The notes under the pieces are model-generated. The model ran no database searches and had not been told where the DNA came from. It saw only the letters and a list, made by a program, of their open reading frames with translations. Both the position numbers and the translations under genes were made by a program. From positions 1 to 5,405 of the forward strand of contig JABDRC010000212.1 of the NCBI GenBank assembly GCA_013041945.1: 5,405 nucleotides of DNA. The letters are read 5' to 3'. Below, one piece after another: positions 1-5,052 of this stretch. Source of the DNA: Halobacteria archaeon (GTDB lineage Bacteria > Pseudomonadota > Gammaproteobacteria > UBA9214). Position 1 is the stretch's first letter; each line of letters begins with the position of its first letter.

Positions 1-572
1 TGGATACGGCCTGCCGGCAGGTGCGGGAGTGGCAGGACAGCGGCCATGACCTCCCGGTATCGATCAATATCTCTCCGGTGCAGTTTCGCCAGCCCGACCT
101 GGTCGAACAGATCAATGACGCGGTTGGCATGGCAAAAATAGACCCGGCGATGATCGAGCTGGAGATTACCGAAAACGCCATTATGGAAAATGTCGAAGCG
201 GCCATGGATACCATGAATACCCTGTCGGGTTTCGGCTACCCGATATCCATCGATGACTTCGGTATCGGTTATTCGTCTCTGGAGCACCTGAAGCGCTACC
301 CGTTCAGGATCCTGAAGATCGACCGTTGTTTCGTCCAGGAAATCGATTTGGGGGATAGCGAGCTGGCGATTGCGCGTGCCATTGTCGAAATGGCGCACAG
401 CATGGACCTGCGCGTGGTGGCGGAAGGGGTCGAGACCGAGAGTCAGCTCGCTGCACTGCGCGATATCAACTGCGACATGATCCAGGGTTTCCTGCTTGGC
501 AAACCCCTGCCTGCGCGGGATGCCATCAAACTTGTTGAGGACAACAGCAAACGGCTGGCAACGGCTTCATAG
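1..572 (+). CDS. EAL-domain protein, C-terminal part (c-di-GMP phosphodiesterase type)
   Basis: The gene enters from the left edge; its frame is open from base 3 and 189 codons are visible. EAL domains hydrolyse cyclic di-GMP to pGpG in the cytoplasm. Seen, numbered from the first visible codon: SINIS with Asn22, ELEITE ending at Glu57, the metal-binding pair in IDDFGIGYSS (Asp84, Asp85), LKID with Lys105, AEGVE (Glu141, Glu144) and QGFLLGKPLP (Gln161). These match the catalytic positions of active EAL phosphodiesterases, so this part looks functional. The E-A-L signature itself and the first ~50 residues of the domain lie outside the window, as would any GGDEF, PAS or receiver domain. The protein ends about 20 residues after the domain. 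A PilZ gene follows after 13 nt on the same strand, probably in the same transcript. The domain call is firm; activity is inferred. Confidence 0.95.
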   Translation, partial: DTACRQVREWQDSGHDLPVSINISPVQFRQPDLVEQINDAVGMAKIDPAMIELEITENAIMENVEAAMDTMNTLSGFGYPISIDDFGIGYSSLEHLKRYPFRILKIDRCFVQEIDLGDSELAIARAIVEMAHSMDLRVVAEGVETESQLAALRDINCDMIQGFLLGKPLPARDAIKLVEDNSKRLATAS

Positions 573-585
573 AGGAAAAATCGAT

Positions 586-1053
586 ATGGCAATGTTCAGG
601 GACGAACCCGCCAACACATCCAGCTTCTCCATCGATGCCATCGATACGCCACAGAGCCGGCGTGTCGAATCGACCGTGCGGGTCGAGCTGCGCGGCAGCC
701 CGCGCATCGAGGTCACCCTGCCGGTAGAGATCCGTCCGCGGACCGGCCAGCCGGAACTGGCCATGGTTACCAATATTTCCCGCACCGGCCTGCGCGTCGA
801 GAGTAATAAAAGCCTGGTGGACATGCTGTTCGGGGGCGAGGTCCGGCTGCAGGATCATGCGCCGGTCACGGCACTGTTTCGCTTCACGGTGCCGGCCGCA
901 GACGGTGAGGACCTGCTGGTCGAGGTGCACGGGCGGACCGTCTATGCACGCCTCGATAACGGCCGTTACCAGGTCGGTGTGCAGTTTATTGAATTCAGCA
1001 GCGGACGCGCGGCGCTGTTCGACTATCTCGCCTCAAGAGGCGTTCATCAGTAA
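586..1053 (+). CDS. PilZ-domain protein (putative c-di-GMP receptor)
   Basis: This is a 155-residue protein. PilZ domains bind cyclic di-GMP and pass the signal to a partner protein or domain. The two ligand motifs are visible: RGSPR (RxxxR, Arg36 and Arg40), then after 22 residues NISRTG (D/NxSxxG, Asn63, Ser65, Gly68). A beta-rich stretch follows, ending in the typical VGVQF at 130-134. The first ~30 residues look unstructured; no signal peptide or membrane segment is seen. I chose the ATG at 586 because AGAGG at 571-575 lies 10 nt before it; the ATG at 592 is an alternative. A longer frame upstream would run deep into the EAL gene and is unlikely. Pairing with an EAL gene suggests a local make-or-break and sensing unit for c-di-GMP. 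The 3' end overlaps the convergent protease gene by 7 nt. The output target cannot be told from the sequence. Confidence 0.9.
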   Translation: MAMFRDEPANTSSFSIDAIDTPQSRRVESTVRVELRGSPRIEVTLPVEIRPRTGQPELAMVTNISRTGLRVESNKSLVDMLFGGEVRLQDHAPVTALFRFTVPAADGEDLLVEVHGRTVYARLDNGRYQVGVQFIEFSSGRAALFDYLASRGVHQ

Positions 1054-1565
1054 TACCTGGCACTGGCTGTTTCGTCCCGTGCCAGGTACTGCCCGATAAT
1101 TTCATCCAGGGTCGTCTGCAGTGACGGCCAGGCCGTCTCGAGCAGGGTGTCACCGGTAGCACCGTGATCGGATATACCGGTACTGATGCCCAGTACCACG
1201 ACCTCGACCGCATCGCCCTGCAGCGCATCGATCAGCCCCAGCGCCTCTGCAACCCCCAGGCCGTGGCTGCTGGCCTGCGAACCCGCCGCCAGCGTGTTCG
1301 CTGACAGCCAGTGCAGGCTGCCCGGTGTGCTGCCATCCTGCAGTGCGTCGATCAGCAGGAGCAGGCGTGCGCCATCGAGCATGGCGGGTAGCTGTGCGGG
1401 TGTGGTGCAGGTCGAAATCTCAAGCTTACCGGCGGGATAGCGACCGGCCCAGCCGCTTGCCAGCAGTCTTTCCGCCGCATCCCAGCCAAGGGAGTCACTG
1501 CCTGCAGCAGAACCAATGCCGACGATCCTCACCGGTGCCGGCGCTGTGGTGCCGGTATCAGTCAT
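1047..1565 (-). CDS. [NiFe]-hydrogenase maturation protease (HycI/HybD-like)
   Basis: This is a 172-residue putative endopeptidase that would cleave the C-terminal tail of the large subunit once nickel is in place. Seen: an N-terminal strand and loop VRIVGIGSAAGSDSLGW (12-28), corresponding to the GxGNxxxxDD/E region of the family, then LLLIDAL with Asp73 and SSHGLG with His101. Asp73 and His101 fit the second and third nickel-sensing residues of HybD (Asp62, His93). The usual Asn of GxGN is Ser19, and the DD/DE pair is Asp24-Ser25, so the first ligand is less certain. The ATG at 1565 is preferred: it overlaps the end of the large-subunit gene by 8 nt (ATGACTGA), as expected for coupled genes. 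The ATG at 1616 would need a 59-nt overlap and adds 17 residues that resemble no family sequence. The position directly after the large subunit supports the call. Confidence 0.87.
   Translation of the reverse strand: MTDTGTTAPAPVRIVGIGSAAGSDSLGWDAAERLLASGWAGRYPAGKLEISTCTTPAQLPAMLDGARLLLLIDALQDGSTPGSLHWLSANTLAAGSQASSHGLGVAEALGLIDALQGDAVEVVVLGISTGISDHGATGDTLLETAWPSLQTTLDEIIGQYLARDETASARYY
1054..1088. terminator. Perfect 10-bp inverted repeat at the convergent gene junction (possible bidirectional terminator)
   Basis: TACCTGGCAC (1054-1063) and GTGCCAGGTA (1079-1088) are exact inverted copies around a 15-nt loop. The repeat starts right after the PilZ stop codon and lies in the last codons of the opposing protease gene. 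Neither strand has a T-run after the stem, so it is not a standard intrinsic terminator. A second, shorter inverted repeat (CGCCTC-AA-GAGGCG, 1029-1042) sits just inside the PilZ end. Position suggests they help separate the two converging transcripts; this is inferred from position and pairing only. Confidence 0.3.
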
Positions 1566-2856
1566 GCTCGACCCTGAGGCGCAGGAAGTGTGTGGCGCAG
1601 GAGATGCACGGGTCATAGTTGCGAATCACGGTCTCGGCACGCAATTGCAGTGCATCGGCCGCATGCTGCAGGCCGTAATTCTCCAGTGACGTGACCAGGT
1701 CCTGCTCCATGCGCGCCTGGTTCTGACTGGTCGGCGGCACGATGCGCGCACTGGCGATCGTGCCGGTCTCCGTGACCTCGTAGCGGTGATAGAGCAGGCC
1801 GCGCGGTGCCTCGCTGGCACCGAAGCCGGTGCCCGCACGCACCTGCGGCGCGACCCGCAGCGGTTGTGCATCGCTGTCCTCCTCGAGCAGGCGGATGGCC
1901 TCGGTGAGGGCCAGGTGGATCTCCGCCGCGCGCGCGATGAGGCTGTGATACATGTTGCGGCTGGGGAAACGGATGCTGCACTCGGCCAGCAGCTCGCGGG
2001 TCGCCGGCGGCAGGCGTGCCTGGTTCAGGTTCATGCGCGCCAGCGGACCGACCAGGTAGGTCTCACCGTGCAGCAGCGCATGCAGCGCCGTCGAGTGCGG
2101 CACCTGGTACTCGTTGACGTAATCTTCAAAGTCCTCGATGCCGATGTCCAGGCCGGAGCTGGAGACCATGCGCTCGCCGATCATCGGGTAGTCCTGCGGG
2201 TGGGTCAGGGACACGCTGCAAAAATCCTGGTCATCCTCCGGCAGGTCAAGTGCCGCCGTCCAGCGCAGCAGGGCCTCGGCCTGCGGCAGGGACGCCTGCA
2301 GTTTATCGAGCAGTTGCCGAACCGACGGCCGGTCGGGGGTGTGGTGAAAACCGCCCACGCAGGCGCCGACGGGATGCACCGAACGGCCACCGAACAGGCG
2401 GATGATATCGTTGCCCAGGGCCTGCAGTGCCAGCCCGCGGCGGACCTCGTCCGGGTAGGCCTTCGCCATGGCCGGTGCGCTGTCAAAGCCGAGGAAGTCG
2501 GGCAGCGCCAGCAGGTGGATATGCAGGGCATGGCTCTGCATCCATTCCCCGCAGTAGAACACGCGCCGCATCGCCCGTACCCGCGCACCCGGATCCAGCC
2601 CGAAGATGCCTTCCAGTGCACTTACCGCACTCATCTGGTAGGCGACCGGGCAGATGCCGCAGATGCGCGCCACCATGTCCGGCACCTCGTGGTAGTCGCG
2701 CCCGATGAGCAATCGTTCGAACAGCCGCGGCGGTTCGAAGATATCGAGTTCGGCCTGTTTGATCCTGCCCTGCCGTATCTTGATCCTGAGGGCGCCGGCG
2801 CCCTCGACGCGCGCCAGTACCGGGACCTTGATATTCAGCTTGCGCTCTTTACTCAT
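1558..2856 (-). CDS. hydA: Group 3b [NiFe]-hydrogenase large (alpha) subunit
   Basis: This 432-residue catalytic subunit of a cytoplasmic NAD(P)-linked hydrogenase holds the Ni-Fe(CN)2CO centre that splits or forms H2. Seen: ARVEGAG (15-21), the L1 motif RICGIC (Cys66, Cys69), FGGRSVHPVGACVGGF (155-170), SEAPRG (348-353), and the L2 motif DPCISC (Cys417, Cys420) followed by ATH and a nine-residue tail FLRLRVEHD. The four cysteines are the metal ligands. The tail after His423 is the likely piece removed by the protease encoded next. The overall pattern, including DPCISC and EAPRG, matches archaeal group 3b HydA as I remember it. The residue four after Cys69 is Tyr73, where many homologues have His. 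The ATG at 2856 gives the usual family start; a TTG at 2892 would add 12 residues from attC-like DNA. No strong ribosome site sits before the ATG. It was probably coupled to the small-subunit gene before the cassette entered. Confidence 0.95.
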   Translation of the reverse strand: MSKERKLNIKVPVLARVEGAGALRIKIRQGRIKQAELDIFEPPRLFERLLIGRDYHEVPDMVARICGICPVAYQMSAVSALEGIFGLDPGARVRAMRRVFYCGEWMQSHALHIHLLALPDFLGFDSAPAMAKAYPDEVRRGLALQALGNDIIRLFGGRSVHPVGACVGGFHHTPDRPSVRQLLDKLQASLPQAEALLRWTAALDLPEDDQDFCSVSLTHPQDYPMIGERMVSSSGLDIGIEDFEDYVNEYQVPHSTALHALLHGETYLVGPLARMNLNQARLPPATRELLAECSIRFPSRNMYHSLIARAAEIHLALTEAIRLLEEDSDAQPLRVAPQVRAGTGFGASEAPRGLLYHRYEVTETGTIASARIVPPTSQNQARMEQDLVTSLENYGLQHAADALQLRAETVIRNYDPCISCATHFLRLRVEHD

Positions 2857-2862
2857 CGTCGG

Positions 2863-2878
2863 CTGCCGGTTCCGGCAG
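2863..2878. repeat. 7-bp inverted repeat just upstream of the alpha start codon
   Basis: CTGCCGG-TT-CCGGCAG ends 6 nt before the alpha ATG (2856). In the mRNA it could fold as a 6-bp stem with a GAAC tetraloop. The only GGA-like ribosome-site candidate (2873-2870) lies at its apex, so folding could limit alpha translation. In my reconstruction of the locus without the cassette, the same bases are coding sequence of the small-subunit tail, so the symmetry may be incidental. Confidence 0.4.
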
Positions 2879-2880
2879 AT

Positions 2881-2965
2881 TGTTTGCGCCAAGCCGCACT
2901 GCTACGGACACTCACTCGCAGCACCGCCGGAGTTTCCAGCGTCGGTTTCGGCGACTTGTTATACG
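2881..2965 (-). other. attC-like recombination site, degenerate (integron cassette end)
   Basis: Read on the minus strand, directly after the DUF2442 stop: R''-like GTATAAC (2965-2959), nine bases beginning AAGTCG, then an arm AAACCGACGCTG (2948-2937) that pairs with CAGTGCGGCTT (2901-2891). The stem has one extrahelical A (2942), one A-C mismatch and one G-T wobble. A 35-nt loop separates the arms, and nine bases (GGCGCAAAC) follow the second arm before the expected R' box. Against the classical aadA-type attC, recalled from memory, the R''-to-L'' and L'-to-R' spacings are identical and many bases match (TAACAA-TCG, CCGACG, GCGGCTT, CAA). The 85-nt length is inside the attC range. The R' box is poor: AATCTGC instead of GTTRRRY, so the site may be dead. 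Covers most of the 109-bp gap between DUF2442 and alpha. Confidence 0.62.
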
Positions 2966-3226
2966 TCACTTGGCTTTTAAGGGAAATTTTTCAGGATTCT
3001 CGATGGTTTCAATACCTATATCGACATCGAGATCGGGCCAATAGAAATGCCCTGGACTTTGTTCTTCTACATTCAATACTTTCCCGACCGGAGCATCTTT
3101 AAACCACGGAAAGTCGTCAAAAGGCATAAACAGCTCTCGATCCCCGACCAGCAGCCATATACCGTGGCTTGAGATATTTGTTACCTCAATCCCCGAAGAA
3201 GTTATTCCATGCGGTCTTGAACTCAT
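2966..3226 (-). CDS. DUF2442 protein (putative antitoxin-like partner of DUF4160)
   Basis: This is an 86-residue protein of uncharacterised family DUF2442. The family signature is clear in the second half: a strand-rich stretch with LLVGDRELFMPFDDFPWFKD, then VLNVEEQSPGHFYWPDLDVDIGIE and a short tail ENPEKFPLKAK. The PWF and YWPDLD blocks are the most typical. Proteins of this family often follow a DUF4160 gene and the pair is frequently labelled a putative toxin-antitoxin system; the biochemical role is not established to my knowledge. The ATG at 3226 is the first in frame (a TTG lies 15 nt earlier), giving a 41-nt overlap with the end of DUF4160; no good ribosome site precedes it, so translation probably depends on the upstream gene. 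The gene stops at 2966, one base before the attC-like R'' box. Composition is AT-rich compared with the hydrogenase genes. Confidence 0.85.
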   Translation of the reverse strand: MSSRPHGITSSGIEVTNISSHGIWLLVGDRELFMPFDDFPWFKDAPVGKVLNVEEQSPGHFYWPDLDVDIGIETIENPEKFPLKAK

Positions 3227-3425
3227 CGTAATGTCTTTCAATGATATTTTCGACTTCTCTCAATTGTACCTTAGATAATCGGTAGTTTCTTGCCAGGGAT
3301 AATTTTGGCTCCAGCCAGAATTTTGCTTCTCCATCAGGACTATAGACATGTACATGTGGCCGTGATTCTTCACGGGAAAAGAAAAAGAACCTGTACCCGC
3401 CTTCCCTGTGTATCGTTGGACTCAT
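3186..3425 (-). CDS. DUF4160 protein (putative toxin-like)
   Basis: This is a 79-residue protein of family DUF4160. Seen: the start MSPTIHREGGYRFFFFSREE, the PHVHV box (His29 and His31 in RPHVHVYSPDGEAKFW), then LEPKLSLARNYRLS and a helical end with LREVENIIERHYDEFKTAWNNFFG, all typical of the family. Full length. No signal or membrane segment. The role is unproven; it is usually annotated beside DUF2442 as a possible toxin-antitoxin partner, and the conserved His residues might be functional. The ATG overlaps the stop of the hydrogenase small-subunit gene as ATGA (3425-3422), and AAAGGA at 3436-3431 sits 5 nt before it, so it should be well translated from the hydrogenase mRNA. No promoter of its own is visible, although the upstream DNA is the small-subunit coding region. 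The gene order DUF4160 then DUF2442 is the usual one. Confidence 0.88.
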   Translation of the reverse strand: MSPTIHREGGYRFFFFSREESRPHVHVYSPDGEAKFWLEPKLSLARNYRLSKVQLREVENIIERHYDEFKTAWNNFFGD

Positions 3426-4216
3426 TCAGTTCCTTTGCGACGGTTAACATCACGGGTCATACCGGCGGCACTGGTGAAGGACGTGAAGCGGTGTTCGATC
3501 TGTTTGTTGTTCAGCCCCAGGCCGGCAAAGCGATCACGCAGGATGCCGTCCTCGCTGTTTTCGGCCGGGCCATAGCAGGCGTAACAGTCGCGCGCATAAC
3601 CCGGGCACAGTGCACCGCAGCCGGTGCGGGTGACCGGGCCCATGCAGGGCAGGCCGCGGGTGACCATGACACACACGGTCTGCTGGCGCTTGCATTCCAG
3701 GCACACCTTGTCGTGCTCGACCACGGGCAATGTCCCGTTGCGGCAGGCATGCAGGGCGTTGAGCACCTGCGTGCCATTCACGGGACAGCCCCATAGTTCC
3801 GCATCGACCGGGACATGTGCCCGGATCGGTGTGACCGTATCCAGGGTATCGATATATTCCGGCGTGGCATAGACCGACTCGACCCAGCCGTCGTCGTCCG
3901 CGAGGTTGCGCAGCGCCTGCAACCCGCCGGCAGTGGCGCAGGCGCCGATGGTGATCAGGTAGCGGCTGTTGGCGCGCACCTGCTTGATGCGCGCGAGGTC
4001 ATCCGGGGTCGAGATGCTGCCCTCGACGAAGCTGATCAGTACCGGGACATCGTCCGCAACCGGCCCGGCCTCGGCGAAGTGCACCACCTCGAACTGCTCG
4101 AAGACGCTCAGCAGCCCCGCACCGAGGTTGAGAAACGCCAGCTGGCAGCCGTCGCAGGAGCTGAACTTGTGCAGGGCGATCTTCGGCTGCGTGTCGCTGT
4201 CCATCGGATGTTCCAT
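3422..4216 (-). CDS. hydD: Group 3b [NiFe]-hydrogenase small (delta) subunit
   Basis: This 264-residue subunit carries the FeS relay between the Ni-Fe site and the diaphorase part. Seen: SSCDGCQL (Cys21, Cys24), GACAT (Cys93) and GCPVNG (Cys144), the four ligands of the proximal [4Fe-4S] cluster. Eight further cysteines (172, 175, 182, 191, 200, 204, 211, 214, in the CLEC...CPGY...CYAC region) suit two more [4Fe-4S] clusters, as in group 3b HydD. There is no Tat signal, in keeping with a cytoplasmic enzyme. The start at 4216 overlaps the gamma stop by 1 nt (TGATG); the ATG at 4204, with GGA a few bases before it, is an alternative giving four fewer residues. The last eight residues (VNRRKGTE) appear to be encoded by the inserted cassette; without it the gene would end in an acidic tail, DLPEPAADDE. 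The cluster ligands are untouched, so the subunit is probably still functional. Confidence 0.94.
   Translation of the reverse strand: MEHPMDSDTQPKIALHKFSSCDGCQLAFLNLGAGLLSVFEQFEVVHFAEAGPVADDVPVLISFVEGSISTPDDLARIKQVRANSRYLITIGACATAGGLQALRNLADDDGWVESVYATPEYIDTLDTVTPIRAHVPVDAELWGCPVNGTQVLNALHACRNGTLPVVEHDKVCLECKRQQTVCVMVTRGLPCMGPVTRTGCGALCPGYARDCYACYGPAENSEDGILRDRFAGLGLNNKQIEHRFTSFTSAAGMTRDVNRRKGTE
3431..3436 (-). promoter_or_regulatory. Ribosome binding site of DUF4160, at the end of the small-subunit gene
   Basis: AAAGGA on the minus strand, 5 nt before the ATG at 3425. It lies inside the last codons of the small-subunit gene and, by my reading, inside the cassette's own leader (3447-3426). 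The cassette would thus bring its own ribosome site. Confidence 0.7.
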
Positions 4217-5052
4217 CAGATGCCCGGTCTGCCGATCAGGGGGCGAATGACATCATAGCGAAACACCGGGCCGTCGCGGCAGATGAAGTGCTCGCCGAAC
4301 TGGCAGTGGCCGCACAGCCCGACCGCGCACTGCATGTTGCGCTCCAGGCTGAGCCAGATATCGCCTGCGGGCATGTCATTGGCCAGCAGCCATTCGGCGC
4401 AGGCGTGCTGCATGGGTTCGGGGCCGCAGATCAGGGCGGCCGCACCAGCGGGGGGTATCTCCAGATGATCAAACAACCGGGTGACCGGCCCGGTGGTGCC
4501 GGTCCAGGCGAGATCGCAGCGATCGGCAGACAGCAGGACCTGGGTGTCATCCTGCGCGGCCCAGTCGCTGTAGCACCCGCCCCAGATCAGGTCGCTGGAG
4601 TGTTTGACGCCGTGCAGGATCGCCAGTCGCCCGAAGTCGTGGCGGCGGTCATTGATATAGCTGATCACCGGGGCCACCGGTGCACAGCCGAGCCCGCCGG
4701 TGACGATGATCAGGTCGCGGCCGCCCAGCAGTTCCAGCGGCCAGCCGCGGCCGAAGGGACCGCGCAGGCCGATGCGGTCACCCGGCTCGAGTTCGGTCAG
4801 TCGCGTGGACACCCGCCCGACCGCACGAATGGTGTGTGACAGCGAATCGAGGTCATCGGGATCGGAGGCGATGGACACGGGGATCTCGCCGACCCCCTTG
4901 ACGTAGAGCATGTTGAATTGCCCGGGCGTAAAGCGAAAGGCGCTGGCCGCGGCGGCATCGGTCAGGCACAGCACCAGGGTGACGATGCTCGCAGACTCCT
5001 GCTCCTTGCCGATGATCCTGGCCTCCATGGGACAGTGCAGGGCGGTACTCAT
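4216..5052 (-). CDS. hydG: Hydrogenase gamma subunit, FAD/NAD(P)-binding with [2Fe-2S] site
   Basis: This 278-residue ferredoxin-reductase-type protein is the diaphorase that exchanges electrons with NAD(P)(H). Domains in order: a flavin-binding barrel (about 8-103) with FTPGQF (41-46), IPVSIAS (57-63) as the FAD motif and LRGPFGRGW (96-104); a nucleotide-binding domain from IIVTGGLGCAPVAP (115-128) to ICGPEPM (208-214); and a C-terminal [2Fe-2S] motif C242-x4-C247-x2-C250-x7-C258, as in PyrK and other hydrogenase gamma subunits. Its length is usual for the family. The start ATG overlaps the beta stop codon by one base (TAATG) and its own stop overlaps the small-subunit start by one base, so the three genes look translationally coupled. 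Similar proteins serve in anaerobic sulfite reductase (AsrB) and dihydroorotate dehydrogenase (PyrK); the gene order places this one in the hydrogenase. Preference for NAD or NADP cannot be read safely. Confidence 0.93.
   Translation of the reverse strand: MSTALHCPMEARIIGKEQESASIVTLVLCLTDAAAASAFRFTPGQFNMLYVKGVGEIPVSIASDPDDLDSLSHTIRAVGRVSTRLTELEPGDRIGLRGPFGRGWPLELLGGRDLIIVTGGLGCAPVAPVISYINDRRHDFGRLAILHGVKHSSDLIWGGCYSDWAAQDDTQVLLSADRCDLAWTGTTGPVTRLFDHLEIPPAGAAALICGPEPMQHACAEWLLANDMPAGDIWLSLERNMQCAVGLCGHCQFGEHFICRDGPVFRYDVIRPLIGRPGI

Larger units (their letters stand above)
2881..3447 (-). mobile_element. Putative single integron-type gene cassette inside the hydrogenase operon
   Basis: This ~567-bp block carries DUF4160 and DUF2442 followed by the attC-like site, with the genes pointing toward attC as in cassettes. 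Its GC content is about 37-45% in the three 60-base stretches I counted, against 65% at 4141-4200. The 5' junction reads GTTAACC (3448-3442), six of seven positions of the R' consensus GTTRRRY, with the predicted cut after G3448. The 3' junction falls at 2881/2880. Joining G3448 to A2880 restores an open delta frame ending over the alpha start codon. No integrase or second cassette is seen in the window, so this would be a lone insertion at a secondary site; such sites are known to follow a short GWT rule, and the reconstructed target reads G|AT. Another route of insertion is possible; the foreign nature is surer than the mechanism. Confidence 0.6.

Noticed and set aside
1563..1616. Longer maturation protease starting at the ATG at 1616
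   Set aside because: Needs a 59-nt overlap with the large subunit and adds 17 residues that resemble no family sequence; the ATG at 1565 gives the compact 8-nt overlap.
2854..2892. Large subunit starting at a TTG at 2892
   Set aside because: The extra 12 residues are encoded by attC-like and junction DNA; homologues begin near MSKERKLNIKVPVLARVEG, at the ATG at 2856.
2854..2969. An open minus-strand frame (GTG...TGA, about 38 codons) between DUF2442 and alpha, ending in an ATGA overlap with the alpha start
   Set aside because: The peptide resembles nothing in hydrogenase subunits, it runs through the attC-like stem, and the ATGA follows simply from alpha starting Met-Ser (AGT). The shorter reconstructed small-subunit tail explains the end better.
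1786..3102. A 438-codon open frame on the + strand opposite the large-subunit gene
   Set aside because: It mirrors a firmly identified hydrogenase subunit, has low-complexity Arg/Gln/Ala/Val-rich sequence and no family motif; an antisense shadow of GC-rich coding DNA.
2951..3453. Near-direct repeat flanking the insert: GCGACTTGTTATACGTCAC (2951-2969) and GCGACGGTTAACATCAC (3437-3453)
   Set aside because: At first it looked like a target-site duplication, but the copies differ in length and sequence and the shared core falls on the proposed R''/R' boxes. It is better explained by the attC/junction reading, with some chance similarity.
3422..3511. Truncated, non-functional small subunit due to the insertion
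   Set aside because: All twelve cluster cysteines lie before the insertion point and the total length is close to Pyrococcus HydD as I recall it; only the last few residues are changed.
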